From contig REEK01000094.1 of assembly GCA_007695115.1 (NCBI GenBank), positions 1 to 41,112 on the forward strand: a DNA stretch of 41,112 nucleotides, written 5' to 3'. This DNA is from Sphaerobacteraceae bacterium. GTDB taxonomy: Bacteria; Chloroflexota; Chloroflexia; Thermomicrobiales; Thermomicrobiaceae. Below are positions 1 through 8,092 of the stretch, piece by piece (position 1 is the stretch's first letter; each line of letters opens with the position of its first letter). The notes beneath the pieces are model-generated. The model saw only the letters and a program-made list of their open reading frames with translations. It did no database searches and had not been told where the DNA came from. The position numbers and the translations under genes are program-made.

Positions 1-60
1 GCTCCAGATGAGTGCGGGGGCAGGCACAGGAACTCCTGAACAACGCGAAGCCTCTACCCA

Positions 61-167
61 ACGTCATGCTGAGCTTGTCGAAGCATCTCTCCCCTTCGCA
101 CGGCAACCGGTTCCGAAACATCAGCCCGGCCGCACACGAGATCTTTCGACTTCGCTCAAGATAACGT
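61..167. repeat. Palindromic dispersed repeat, copy 1 (107 bp)
   Basis: The unit starts and ends with ACGT. Its left arm reads CTGAGCTTGTCGAAGCATCT and its right arm AGATCTTTCGACTTCGCTCA, which are imperfect reverse complements, so the unit can fold back on itself. The middle is GC-rich and less conserved. A copy of identical length lies at 213-319 (period 152 bp) and a diverged one near 23708-23813. It resembles REP/MITE-like non-autonomous repeats. No transposase is in the window. Confidence 0.85.
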
Positions 168-212
168 GGGGGGGAAAGGCTCACGATAACGTGGGGTAAT
201 GCGCACCCACGC

Positions 213-319
213 ACGTCATGCTGAGCTTGTCGAAGCATCTCTCCCTTTCGCCTGGTAACCGGTTCCGAACCACGAGCCCGGCCGCGCACGAGATCTTTCG
301 ACTTCGCTCAAGATGACGT
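213..319. repeat. Palindromic dispersed repeat, copy 2 (107 bp)
   Basis: This is the same 107-bp unit as copy 1, with a few substitutions in the middle and AAGATGACGT instead of AAGATAACGT at the right end. The sequence after each copy starts GGGGAAAGGCTC and then diverges. The window itself begins with GCTCCAGATGAG, which resembles what follows copy 2 (GCTCCAGATAG), so another copy probably lies just left of the window. Confidence 0.85.
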
Positions 320-398
320 GGGGGGAAAGGCTCCAGATAGCGTGATGGGAAGGCAGGGCTCACGATTGTGTAAGGTGAAGCGCTAGCACCTCCGCTGA

Positions 399-683
399 TC
401 ACGGGCGTTCGAAGTACAGGTCCCGCCACTCCGGGTTCTCCGCCTCGATCAACGCGATTTTCTTCTCCCGCCGCCAACCCTTCAGCTGCTTCTCACGATC
501 CTTCGCTTCCCGGATACTGGAGAACTCTTCGACATACACCAGCCGGTGCAGGTTGTACCGCTGGGTGAACCCAGTGATCTCGCCGCCCTTGTGCTCGGCA
601 ATACGGCGATCAAGATCGTTGGTTACCCCGATGTACAGCCCACCGGAGCGGTTCGTGGTGATGTAGACGTAGAATGTGGTCAC
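399..683 (-). CDS. GIY-YIG family endonuclease (stand-alone, COG2827 type)
   Basis: This 94-residue protein is a single GIY-YIG domain. The YVY segment at residues 5-7 and LYIGVTNDLDRR at about 16-27 give the two conserved tyrosine motifs and the catalytic Arg of the family; a Glu-rich helix (REAKDREKQLKGW) follows. Length matches the small stand-alone UPF0213/UvrC-like group, whose members cut DNA but mostly have no known role. The start is a GTG preceded by GAGGAAAGG. The stop is about 80 bp from the palindromic repeat array, a possible functional link discussed in the findings. Confidence 0.9.
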   Translation of the reverse strand: MTTFYVYITTNRSGGLYIGVTNDLDRRIAEHKGGEITGFTQRYNLHRLVYVEEFSSIREAKDREKQLKGWRREKKIALIEAENPEWRDLYFERP

Positions 684-768
684 GACCTTTCCTCACATCA
701 CTGATCCCTGATCCCTGCTGGCCTGTTGCGCCGATACTACCAATATGTGGATCCGTACCCGAACGTAC

Positions 769-796
769 TTGCGTACGTACAACGATCCGCTATAAT
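769..796 (+). promoter_or_regulatory. Sigma-70-like promoter with inverted repeat at -35
   Basis: TTGCGT (769-774), a 16-bp spacer and a perfect TATAAT (791-796). An inverted repeat CGTAC-TTGC-GTACG overlaps the -35 element (about 765-778). The expected transcript start falls close to an ATG at 803, but the short frame there is not convincing. Confidence 0.55.
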
Positions 797-977
797 GCCT
801 TGATGAGCGGCGATTTTCGGGGCTGTGCCGCGTGGTCACATCATGGCGTCACGGGCTGGTTTCCCCGCCTGGAAGGCGATTGCCCAGGCCGATCCAGGTC
901 CCCGGGCTTTCAAACTGTCGACACTGTCGGCAAACATGCGTTCCGTTGATCCGACAGAGTGGGCACTTAACACCCTC

Positions 978-1005
978 TTGACATAGCGAACATATGTTCT
1001 ATAAT
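978..1005 (+). promoter_or_regulatory. Consensus promoter with LexA-type box in the spacer
   Basis: TTGACA (978-983), a 16-bp spacer and TATAAT (1000-1005) are both perfect consensus hexamers. The spacer contains the perfect palindrome GAACATATGTTC (988-999), extended to CGAAC-ATAT-GTTCT. This matches the LexA/SOS box known from Bacillus and Actinobacteria (CGAAC-N4-GTTCG) except for the last base. Its position between -35 and -10 is typical for repression by occlusion. The next gene to the right is nrdJ, 380 bp away. Confidence 0.75.
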
Positions 1006-1131
1006 CGATGGTAAATCTGACTCTCTGGCAAGTGTAGACATCCCAATTCCGGGGTTGATACACTAGATGTTGCGTTCCCAGTGGGGTAAGCACGCTATAT
1101 ACGGGATTGACTGATGAAAACGCACTGCCCC

Positions 1132-1161
1132 TTGACAATGCGGAACTCCATTACTATGGAG
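1132..1161 (+). promoter_or_regulatory. Probable nrdJ-proximal promoter with inverted repeat
   Basis: TTGACA (1132-1137), a 17-bp spacer and TATGGA (1155-1160). The inverted repeat CTCCAT-TACT-ATGGAG (1146-1161) covers the -10 element and could be an operator. It does not look like the NrdR box. A leader of about 220 nt would separate this start from nrdJ. Confidence 0.5.
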
Positions 1162-1386
1162 CATTCTGACTGTTGTCACAGCTGAATGGCAGGGCATCGT
1201 TCTCGCGTATCAATGTAGTGCTGCTACCTCGTTGACCGGAGCAGCAATCGACAGTTTCAGATAATCGGCACATTCGCACGGACTAGCAGGCGTGGGCGAG
1301 GCCATGATCACAGGGGTCTTCTCGCTTCAATTACGCCACCCGTTCAAGCAGGGAAGAGCGGGAAGCACAAGGAAGGGGTACGCATA

Positions 1387-4300
1387 ATGGCAGACACCAG
1401 TGGGTTGGTGATCCAGCGGATCTTCACCCAGCCGGGGCAGGACCCGTTTAGCACGATCGAGTGGGTCCAGCGGACCTCCCGAATTTCGAACCCGGATGGC
1501 TCGGTGGTCTTCGAGATGGAAGACGCGGAGATTCCCGCGGTCTGGTCTCAGGTCGCCACGGACATTATGGTTTCCAAGTATTTCCGAAAGGCCGGCGTAC
1601 CGCAGTACGATGAGCATGGCAATCAGATCTTCGGTGAAGACGGCGAGCCAGTTCTCGGGCCGGAGCGCAGCGCAAAGCAGGTGATCTCCCGGCTGGCCAA
1701 CACCTGGCGTCACTGGGGTGAAGAGCACGGCTATTTCGCCTCTCCCGATGATGCCCAGGTATTCGAAGACGAGCTGAAGTACATGCTTGTCCATCAGATG
1801 GCCGCCCCGAACTCGCCGCAGTGGTTCAACACCGGCCTCTCCCACGCTTACGGCATTACTGGCCCGGCGCAGGGACATACCTATGTCGATCCGGAAACCG
1901 ATCAGGTTGTCCAGTCTGCCGATGCCTATACCCGACCGACTCCACACGCCTGCTTCATTCAGTCCGTCGCCGATGATCTGGTCAACGAGGGGGGCATCTT
2001 TGACCTGGCGATCCGGGAGGCACGCGTCTTCAAGTATGGCTCCGGTACAGGGAGCAATTTCTCGCAGCTGCGCGGTGAGGGTGAACCGCTTTCCGGTGGT
2101 GGATCATCATCCGGGCTGATGAGTTTCCTGAAGATCTTCGATCGTGCAGCCGGCGCCATCAAGAGCGGTGGCACCACCCGGCGGGCAGCCAAGATGGTGG
2201 TGGTCGATATCGATCATCCGGACATCGAGGCGTTCATCAACTGGAAGGCCGAAGAAGAGCAGAAGGTGGCGGCACTGATCGCTGCCGGGTACTCGGCCGA
2301 TTTCAATGGAGAAGCCTACGCCACGGTCTCCGGCCAGAATTCCAACAACTCCGTCCGCATTACGGATGATTTCATCCAGGCGGTCATCGATGATGAAGAG
2401 TGGCACCTGACCCGGCGAACCGATGGCTCCGCCCATCGCACCGTGCGAGCCCGTGATCTCTGGCACCAGATTGCTCAGGCAGCCTGGCAGTGCGCCGATC
2501 CGGGTGTTCAGCTGGATACCACCATCAACGACTGGCACACCTGCCCGGTCTCCGGCCGGATCAACGCATCCAACCCGTGCTCGGAGTACATGTTCCTGGA
2601 CGATACGGCCTGCAACCTGGCCTCGCTGAATCTCCTGACCTTCTACAATGTGGAAACCCGGGAGTTCGATCTCGAGCGCTATCGTCATGCAACCCGGATC
2701 TGGACCGTTGTGCTGGAGATCAGCGTGCTGATGGCCCAGTTCCCCAGCCCGTCGATTGCCCGGAACAGCTACGATTTCCGGACGCTCGGCCTCGGCTATG
2801 CAAACCTCGGTTCCCTGCTGATGCAGATGGGGCTGGCCTATGATTCCGAAGCTGGCCGCGCTATCGCCGGTGCCCTGACCTCGATTCTGACGGGCGAGTC
2901 CTACGCAGCCTCGGCAGAGATGTCGGCTGTGCTCGGACCGTTCCCGAAGTATCAGGAAAACCGCGACGACATGCTCCGGGTGATGCGGAACCATCGTCGG
3001 GCCGCATACAACGCCACGCACGAGGACTACGAGAACCTCTCGATCAAGCCAGTCAGTATCAACCCGGATTACTGCCCCGGCGACATGCTGGAAGCAGCCC
3101 GGACCGCCTGGGACCGGGCCATCGAGCTCGGCGAGGAACACGGCTACCGCAACGCACAGGCAACACTGCTGGCGCCAACCGGCACCATCGGTCTGCTGAT
3201 GGATTGCGATACCACCGGTGTGGAGCCGGACTTCGCGCTGGTGAAGTTCAAGAAACTGGCCGGTGGCGGGTACTTCAAGATTGCCAACCAGTCGGTTGAG
3301 CCGGCCCTCAAGGCGCTCGGCTACGGCGAGACCGAGGTGCAGGACATCATGCGCTACCTGCTCGGCACGCTGAGCTTCAGCGAGGCGCCGCACATCAACC
3401 GGGATTCACTGCGTGAGCGTGGCCTGACTGATGACGAGATCAACCGCCTCGAAGGTATGCTGGCGGCCGTGTTCGAGCTTCCATTCGCCTTCAACGTCTG
3501 GACGCTGGGCGAAGAGACGATGAAGCGGCTCGGATTCACCGCAGAGCAGTGGAGCAAGCCAGGATTCAACCTGCTGCGTTCGCTCGGCTACACCTGGAAG
3601 CAGATCGAAGAGGCCAACGACGTGATCTGCGGGATGCAGACCGTCGAAGGTGCTCCGCACATCAGAGATGAGCATCTGTCGGTCTTCGATTGCGCCAATG
3701 CCTGTGGTCGCCACGGTGAACGATTCATCCACTACATGGGTCACGTCAAGATGATGGCAGCGGTACAGCCGTTCCTCTCTGGCGCAATCTCCAAGACGAT
3801 CAATATGCCGAACGATGTCACCGTGCAGGACATCGAGGACTCCTACATGGCGTCCTGGCAGCTCGGCCTCAAGGCAATGGCACTCTATCGCGACGGCTCC
3901 AAGCTCTCGCAGCCGCTCTCGTCCGTCAGCGATTCATCGCATGAGGATGAAGCGGAAGCCGCTGAAGAGCCCGCCGTGGCCGCCGCACCGGAACCGGCCG
4001 TCAAGGTCATCGAGCGACCGAAGCGCCGGCCGATGCCGGGCAAGCGGGGTGGATTCACGCAGGAAGGCCGGGTTGCTGGCCACAAGATCTACCTGCGCAC
4101 CGGTGAGTACGAAGATGGCACGCTCGGCGAGATCTTCATCGACATGCACAAGGAAGGTGCCGCCTTCCGGAGTATGATGAATAACTTCGCTATCGCCATC
4201 TCCAAGGGACTCCAGTACGGAGTGCCGCTGGAAGAGTTCGTGGAAACCTTCACGTTCCAGCGCTTCGAGCCGCAGGGGATGGTTGAAGGCCACCCGAACA

Positions 4301-4770
4301 TCAAGATGGCAACCTCGATCATCGACTACGTCTTCCGGGTACTTGGATACGAGTACCTTGGCCGGACCGACTTCATTCAGGTCCAGCCGACGATCGACAC
4401 CGATCCAACGGAGCTGGGACCACCAGACCCGGGGGGAGCCAGCGCCGCGCCGGAGCATAGCGCTCCGACCGCGGCCGCAACCGCCACTCAGACGCAGGCA
4501 CCGGCGGCAAACGGCACCAATGGGCACAACGGTGCAGCCAACGGAACCAACGGGGGCGATACCAGCCACGAGGAGATCGCCAACCTGGTCGCCGTTGCAC
4601 AGGGCGCGGCACCGGCGGCTCCTGCATCCCAGCCAGACGGTGGCTGGGGCGAGCAGCTCTCCAGCATGATGGGTGATGCCCCGTTCTGCGACATCTGCGG
4701 ACACATCACGATTCGCAACGGTGGCTGCTACAAGTGCCTCAACTGTGGCAACAGCCTGGGGTGCTCGTAG
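1387..4770 (+). CDS. nrdJ: Adenosylcobalamin-dependent (class II) ribonucleoside-diphosphate reductase
   Basis: Reduces ribonucleotides to deoxyribonucleotides using B12 as radical source, so it works without oxygen-dependent activation. Of 1127 residues, the catalytic barrel covers about 100-760. It shows the half-site Cys189 (PHACF), the glycine-rich GSGTGSNFS, the active-site motif NPCSE (396-400) and [15 protein letters not shown] domain follows at about 885-990. After an Asn/Gly/Ala-rich linker (about 1010-1060) the end carries two CxxC pairs and a final Cys (1099-1127), the tail expected to recycle the active-site disulfide. Length fits the long NrdJ form. AAGGAAGGGG lies before the ATG at 1387. 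The upstream region holds a LexA-like box and two other promoters. Confidence 0.97.
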   Translation: MADTSGLVIQRIFTQPGQDPFSTIEWVQRTSRISNPDGSVVFEMEDAEIPAVWSQVATDIMVSKYFRKAGVPQYDEHGNQIFGEDGEPVLGPERSAKQVISRLANTWRHWGEEHGYFASPDDAQVFEDELKYMLVHQMAAPNSPQWFNTGLSHAYGITGPAQGHTYVDPETDQVVQSADAYTRPTPHACFIQSVADDLVNEGGIFDLAIREARVFKYGSGTGSNFSQLRGEGEPLSGGGSSSGLMSFLKIFDRAAGAIKSGGTTRRAAKMVVVDIDHPDIEAFINWKAEEEQKVAALIAAGYSADFNGEAYATVSGQNSNNSVRITDDFIQAVIDDEEWHLTRRTDGSAHRTVRARDLWHQIAQAAWQCADPGVQLDTTINDWHTCPVSGRINASNPCSEYMFLDDTACNLASLNLLTFYNVETREFDLERYRHATRIWTVVLEISVLMAQFPSPSIARNSYDFRTLGLGYANLGSLLMQMGLAYDSEAGRAIAGALTSILTGESYAASAEMSAVLGPFPKYQENRDDMLRVMRNHRRAAYNATHEDYENLSIKPVSINPDYCPGDMLEAARTAWDRAIELGEEHGYRNAQATLLAPTGTIGLLMDCDTTGVEPDFALVKFKKLAGGGYFKIANQSVEPALKALGYGETEVQDIMRYLLGTLSFSEAPHINRDSLRERGLTDDEINRLEGMLAAVFELPFAFNVWTLGEETMKRLGFTAEQWSKPGFNLLRSLGYTWKQIEEANDVICGMQTVEGAPHIRDEHLSVFDCANACGRHGERFIHYMGHVKMMAAVQPFLSGAISKTINMPNDVTVQDIEDSYMASWQLGLKAMALYRDGSKLSQPLSSVSDSSHEDEAEAAEEPAVAAAPEPAVKVIERPKRRPMPGKRGGFTQEGRVAGHKIYLRTGEYEDGTLGEIFIDMHKEGAAFRSMMNNFAIAISKGLQYGVPLEEFVETFTFQRFEPQGMVEGHPNIKMATSIIDYVFRVLGYEYLGRTDFIQVQPTIDTDPTELGPPDPGGASAAPEHSAPTAAATATQTQAPAANGTNGHNGAANGTNGGDTSHEEIANLVAVAQGAAPAAPASQPDGGWGEQLSSMMGDAPFCDICGHITIRNGGCYKCLNCGNSLGCS

Positions 4771-4800
4771 ACCGCAAACCAGAGCCTTTCCCCAACGCGA

Positions 4801-4831
4801 AACGGCCAGCCCTGCGGGGCTGGCCGTTTTT
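4801..4831 (+). terminator. Rho-independent terminator of nrdJ
   Basis: A perfect 12-bp stem (4801-4812 with 4817-4828), loop TGCG, ending in a run of five T. It lies 30 bp after the nrdJ stop. The same stem could also serve the convergent minus-strand gene ending at 4889. Confidence 0.92.
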
Positions 4832-4888
4832 CTGTTTCTCAACGCGTGCTGTCGCGGAACGTGTTCGATCGTCAGAAGTCGTTGGCCG

Positions 4889-5305
4889 CTAGCTGTCAGT
4901 GACCCGGATCACCAGCGGCTGAACGTTCCAGTGCGCCATGAGCTCGGAAATCAGATTGCGCAGCTCATTGTCGCTCATTGCGCTGGAGACCGGTTTAACG
5001 CCGCCGGTCGGCATGCTGCTGAACTTCTCCCGATTGGCGGCGGAGCGCACATCGGTTCGCCAGGCAATAACATTCAACTGGGCGAGAATCTGCCCGTCAT
5101 CCACCATCACATACAGGCCGTAGCCCGGATCGAGGTTGATGCCGAAGTAGCCGCCGGACTCGACATTGTCGAAGATTACCGGGTAGCCCGGTTCCGTCCG
5201 GTTAACCCACTCTTCACACATCACCTCGAACATCGGAACCATCCGGTCCCGCAACAGGCCAAGATCATCAATCAGTGCCTGCATACTTCCAGAGTTCGCG
5301 CTCAT
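4889..5305 (-). CDS. Hypothetical protein
   Basis: This 138-residue protein was not recognised. It has no signal peptide or membrane segment. The N-terminal 35 residues look helical; the middle (about 40-85) looks like beta strands with several Gly and Tyr (GYFGINLDPGYGLYVMVDDG); the end is a mixed segment finishing VQPLVIRVTDS. The overall shape would fit a small alpha/beta ligand or stress domain, but no motif supports a function. The ATG is preceded by GGAGGATG with good spacing, so the gene is probably real. It lies 92 bp downstream of the YczE-like gene on the same strand and may share its transcript. Confidence 0.75.
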   Translation of the reverse strand: MSANSGSMQALIDDLGLLRDRMVPMFEVMCEEWVNRTEPGYPVIFDNVESGGYFGINLDPGYGLYVMVDDGQILAQLNVIAWRTDVRSAANREKFSSMPTGGVKPVSSAMSDNELRNLISELMAHWNVQPLVIRVTDS

Positions 5306-5397
5306 TAGTGGTCATCCTCCGCGAATCGATCTCGTTCCGCCTACGTTGCCCCATTATTCACGACCCACCAGCGTGCTGTCGACCGCTCCTGCTCCGG

Positions 5398-6120
5398 CTA
5401 GCTGTCTGTGGAGGCTTTGCGCTGTGCGGCAGTCGGTGTTCGATGCAAGCCAAACACCCGGAATCCGAGTCCCACCGCAGGCCCGATCAGAATGGCATAG
5501 ATCACCGTGCCGTAGCCAAACTGGCCGCCCAGCAGAATCCCGATCACCACCACCGAGCCTTCGATCAGCCAGCGGCTGACCGTAATCGACATGTTGGTCA
5601 GCTCGATCATCGCCAGGTTGAAGCTATCCCGCGGCCCGGCCCCGAAGCCCGCCTTGATATACATGCCGGATGACAAGCCGAGAATCAGAATCGAGAGCCC
5701 GAGCATTGTCAGTTGAACCGGCAGGGAAGTGGCGTAGTCGATCAGGCCGGACCAGACAATCAGGTCCATGAACCAGCCGACCAGCAACATGTTGAAGATC
5801 GTCCCCATTCCGGGTCGAATCCCCACCAGCCAGCTCGCGAGAATCATCACCAGACCAACGCTCTGCGACGCCTGGCCGATGGTCAGCGGAGACTGAATCG
5901 CGATGCCATCATGAAAGACCATCCAGGAGTTCGCCCCGACGTTGGCGTAGATGCTCAGCATCAGTGCCAGCGCGAAGAAGAACAGCCCCACCACCATGAT
6001 GATGAACTGACGGATCCAGGTTCGGGTCTCGTCTGGTGTCCAGTTGCGGAAATTCCGGAGGGATGGCACCTGGGAAACGGAGAATCCACCAGCTTTACGA
6101 CTTTTCGGTAATCGAGCCAT
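5398..6120 (-). CDS. YczE/YyaS/YitT-like integral membrane protein
   Basis: About 240 residues with five or so hydrophobic helices. The segment LSIYANVGANSWMVFHDGIA and the following PLTIGQASQ are typical of the YczE/YyaS group (COG2364), as is GFGAGPRDSFNLA. These are inner-membrane proteins of unknown transport or regulatory role. An upstream ATG at 6183 exists, but the ATG at 6120 (MARLPKSRK) has GGGGGAG at the right distance and was chosen. The N-terminal 40 residues are basic and probably cytoplasmic. Confidence 0.85.
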   Translation of the reverse strand: MARLPKSRKAGGFSVSQVPSLRNFRNWTPDETRTWIRQFIIMVVGLFFFALALMLSIYANVGANSWMVFHDGIAIQSPLTIGQASQSVGLVMILASWLVGIRPGMGTIFNMLLVGWFMDLIVWSGLIDYATSLPVQLTMLGLSILILGLSSGMYIKAGFGAGPRDSFNLAMIELTNMSITVSRWLIEGSVVVIGILLGGQFGYGTVIYAILIGPAVGLGFRVFGLHRTPTAAQRKASTDS

Positions 6121-6272
6121 GCTCCCCCGACGTCCAGAACCCAGAAAACGGATCATCAGCTCAATGACCCGCCCATGCCACATCGGACTATACCATCAGG
6201 CAGGCGCAGACACGGCGGGGTAGGATAGATCCGGAATCGGCGAACGAATGCCGGAAACAGGAGAAATCACCG

Positions 6273-6692
6273 GTGAGCAGCACACAATCACACCCCACCT
6301 GCCCAGATGATGGCTTTCCCCTCGTCGAGCTGAACGGCAAGTACGTCTGTTCCGCCGAACATGCGGACGCGCGCATCGGCGGCCGCAGGATCGTGACAAC
6401 CACGATACGCAATGGCTATCTCTATCTGGAGTTCGACAATCAGACCAGCATCCCGCTGACCTGTCCCTGCTGCGGTGGTCAGCTGCATCTGCGGCAGATC
6501 AGTGCAGAACAGCTCGGGCAGCTCCTGGCCGGGCGGACGGTTGAAGGCTTCCGACACGGGCAATGGGTGAGCCATGATCAGTCCGGAGCAAAGCACCCGA
6601 TTTTCGCGATTCAGTTCAGCGGCGAGGAAGATGTCAATACCCGCACCATGCAGGTTCATCTCGATTCCGTTCGCAATATCTCGGAAACATGA
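6273..6692 (+). CDS. Small putative zinc-binding protein
   Basis: This 139-residue protein was not recognised as a named family. Cysteines at 10 and 26 with His30, and the cluster CPCC at 64-67, suggest one or two metal sites. Between them is a short beta-rich stretch (GYLYLEFDNQTSIPLTC). The start is a GTG preceded by AGGAG with normal spacing. It is divergent from the YczE-like gene (152 bp apart) and stands upstream of another zinc-ribbon gene. The function is not known. Confidence 0.7.
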   Translation: MSSTQSHPTCPDDGFPLVELNGKYVCSAEHADARIGGRRIVTTTIRNGYLYLEFDNQTSIPLTCPCCGGQLHLRQISAEQLGQLLAGRTVEGFRHGQWVSHDQSGAKHPIFAIQFSGEEDVNTRTMQVHLDSVRNISET

Positions 6693-6745
6693 TTGGGACG
6701 GGCAGAATGTGACAGACTACACTGGTCAGCAAGTCACAGGTGTGC

Positions 6746-6751
6746 TATAAA
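6746..6751 (+). promoter_or_regulatory. Extended -10 promoter for the zinc-ribbon gene
   Basis: TGCTATAAA provides an extended -10 (TATAAA at 6746-6751), with a weak -35 TGGTCA at 6723-6728, 17 bp upstream. The leader to the ATG at 6916 is about 160 nt. It contains a hairpin at 6855-6890 (TGACACCGGC with GCC-T-GGTGTCA), which may be regulatory. Confidence 0.45.
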
Positions 6752-6915
6752 ACACAATAGTGGCCAAGGATTTCCGCGTGAATGTCCCCAGGAGACAGAA
6801 GAGGGCCTGTCACCGATCTCATCTCGCCGAGAAACCTGAGCCAGGTAGATACAAATGACACCGGCATATTTCGACGCCTGGTGTCAAGCACCCGTCACTA
6901 AGGAGACCCCAAGAG

Positions 6916-7257
6916 ATGAGTTTCGCTGACAAGACCCTGAACTGCCGTGACTGCAACGCGGAGTTCGTGTTCACCATTGGTGAGCAGGAATTCTATGTCG
7001 AAAAAGGCTTCACGAACGAGCCGAGCCGCTGCCCGGAATGCAGGCGCGCCAACAAGGCACGCCGGCAGCCAGAAGGTGGCAACAGCTACGGTGGCGGATT
7101 CGGCGGACAGCGCCAGGATCGCCAGATGTACTCGGCAACCTGCAGTGAATGTGGAAAGCCAACCGAAGTACCGTTCCAGCCGAAGCCGGATCGACCGGTC
7201 TACTGCAACGATTGTTTCCGCAGTAACCGACCACCGCGTCAGTACGATCGCTACTAG
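6916..7257 (+). CDS. Double zinc-ribbon protein (zf-trcl plus CxxC-x17-CxxC domain)
   Basis: This 113-residue protein has two four-cysteine metal sites. The first uses C10/C13 and C39/C42, as in the 'probable zinc-ribbon' (zf-trcl) domain. The second is CSEC and CNDC at C76/C79 and C97/C100 with exactly 17 residues between pairs, the CxxC-x17-CxxC domain. A Gly/Gln/Arg-rich linker (about 50-70) joins them and the tail is Arg/Tyr-rich. Such proteins are common in Chloroflexota and are suspected nucleic-acid or ribosome-associated factors, but this is not shown. AAGGAG lies 10 bp before the ATG. A strong terminator follows directly. Confidence 0.9.
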   Translation: MSFADKTLNCRDCNAEFVFTIGEQEFYVEKGFTNEPSRCPECRRANKARRQPEGGNSYGGGFGGQRQDRQMYSATCSECGKPTEVPFQPKPDRPVYCNDCFRSNRPPRQYDRY

Positions 7258-7291
7258 ACGATCGCATAGCTGATCCCGAATCAGAATGTTC

Positions 7292-7327
7292 AACGCCCCT
7301 GGCCAGACCCTCGGCCAGGGGCGTTTT
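7292..7327 (+). terminator. Rho-independent terminator of the zinc-ribbon gene
   Basis: A 13-bp perfect stem (7292-7304 with 7313-7325), 8-nt loop, then a T run to 7327. The convergent FHA gene ends at 7383. Confidence 0.92.
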
Positions 7328-7382
7328 TCTGTTCGTCTGTTCAGTTATTCTGCGTGTGCCGGGGGCTCCGCCGCGGAAACCC

Positions 7383-7988
7383 TCAGGGCTGCTGCTGACT
7401 CGGGGGAGGTGCCTGAGCCGGCGGCTCATGACTCGCCTCACCATCCGAACCCACCAGATAGTGGATCGTCAGCGCACCGAGCGTGATCTGATCGCCATGT
7501 TTCAGCACGGCGGCTCGTACCATCGTGCCGTTGATCCGGGTGCCGTTGCGGCTGTCCCGGTCCATCAGCTCGTACTTGCCATCCGGCCGGAGAATCACTT
7601 CGGCGTGGTAGGCAGAAACCGTCGGGTGATCGAGCATCAGATCATTGTTGTCGAATCGTCCGATCTGCACCCGATCCTGGGTGAGCGGGATCGTCTTGCC
7701 CGCAACGATCAGACGGGGAACGGAATACTCCCCGGACTCGGACGATCGGAATCGATCCATCATCTCCGGCTGGAAAATATTCTCCCAGAAGTCAGCCAGC
7801 CGATCGACCAGATTCGGAAGCGCGATGGCAACCGGCGCCGCAAACACGAAAAAGATCGCGGCACCAGAGACTGGCCGGAGCGGGTCCTGCCCGTCTCCCC
7901 TGGCACGGCTATATATCCAGAGTAGCTGTACGAACCAGATAACAACGGAGAGTAAAACGATAATCGCCAGGATCCACTGGGTGCTCAT
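7383..7988 (-). CDS. Membrane-anchored FHA-domain protein
   Basis: This 201-residue protein has two N-terminal hydrophobic segments (about 5-26 and 40-58) and a cytoplasmic FHA domain (about 92-178). The phosphothreonine-binding signature is complete: IGR (109-111), S125 and H128 in VSAYHAE, NGT (148-150) and GDQITLG near 165-171. The tail is rich in Pro and Gln. FHA domains read phosphorylation by Ser/Thr kinases; no kinase of that type is nearby. AAGGGGGATG precedes the ATG. It lies 104 bp downstream of the MFS gene on the same strand. Confidence 0.9.
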   Translation of the reverse strand: MSTQWILAIIVLLSVVIWFVQLLWIYSRARGDGQDPLRPVSGAAIFFVFAAPVAIALPNLVDRLADFWENIFQPEMMDRFRSSESGEYSVPRLIVAGKTIPLTQDRVQIGRFDNNDLMLDHPTVSAYHAEVILRPDGKYELMDRDSRNGTRINGTMVRAAVLKHGDQITLGALTIHYLVGSDGEASHEPPAQAPPPSQQQP

Positions 7989-8092
7989 TCAGCATCCCCC
8001 TTCATCACCCCGGCGACAGAGTATACGCTACAAAAGGCCATCCGTTCCGAACGGAAAGGTACTGTTCTCATTCGCGGTTCATCATCACATCG

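Larger units (their letters stand above)
684..1386. other. Gene-free 700-bp region upstream of nrdJ with three promoter-like elements
   Basis: No ORF here has a good ribosome binding site or recognisable product. Three sigma-70-like promoters point right, at about 769-796, 978-1005 and 1132-1160. They are listed separately. No B12 riboswitch core was recognised although the downstream enzyme uses B12. Confidence 0.6.

Noticed and set aside
1-335. CRISPR array
   Set aside because: The units are 107 bp and palindromic with only two or three copies and related spacers; not a CRISPR layout.
803-949. 48-codon ORF starting about where the 769-796 promoter would begin transcription (leaderless candidate)
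   Set aside because: The composition (many Gly, His, Trp, Arg) looks random, no similarity is apparent and there is no ribosome site. Kept only as a remote possibility.
1000-1386. Cobalamin riboswitch ahead of nrdJ
   Set aside because: The B12-box core was not found; GCCACCC near 1334 is a chance resemblance.
2107-3393. Long minus-strand ORF opposite nrdJ
   Set aside because: It is a mirror of the nrdJ codons, with low-complexity His/Gly/Arg composition and no ribosome site.
5805-5830. tRNA T-loop-like GGGTCGAATCCCC
   Set aside because: It lies inside the YczE-like coding sequence and no cloverleaf can be formed around it.
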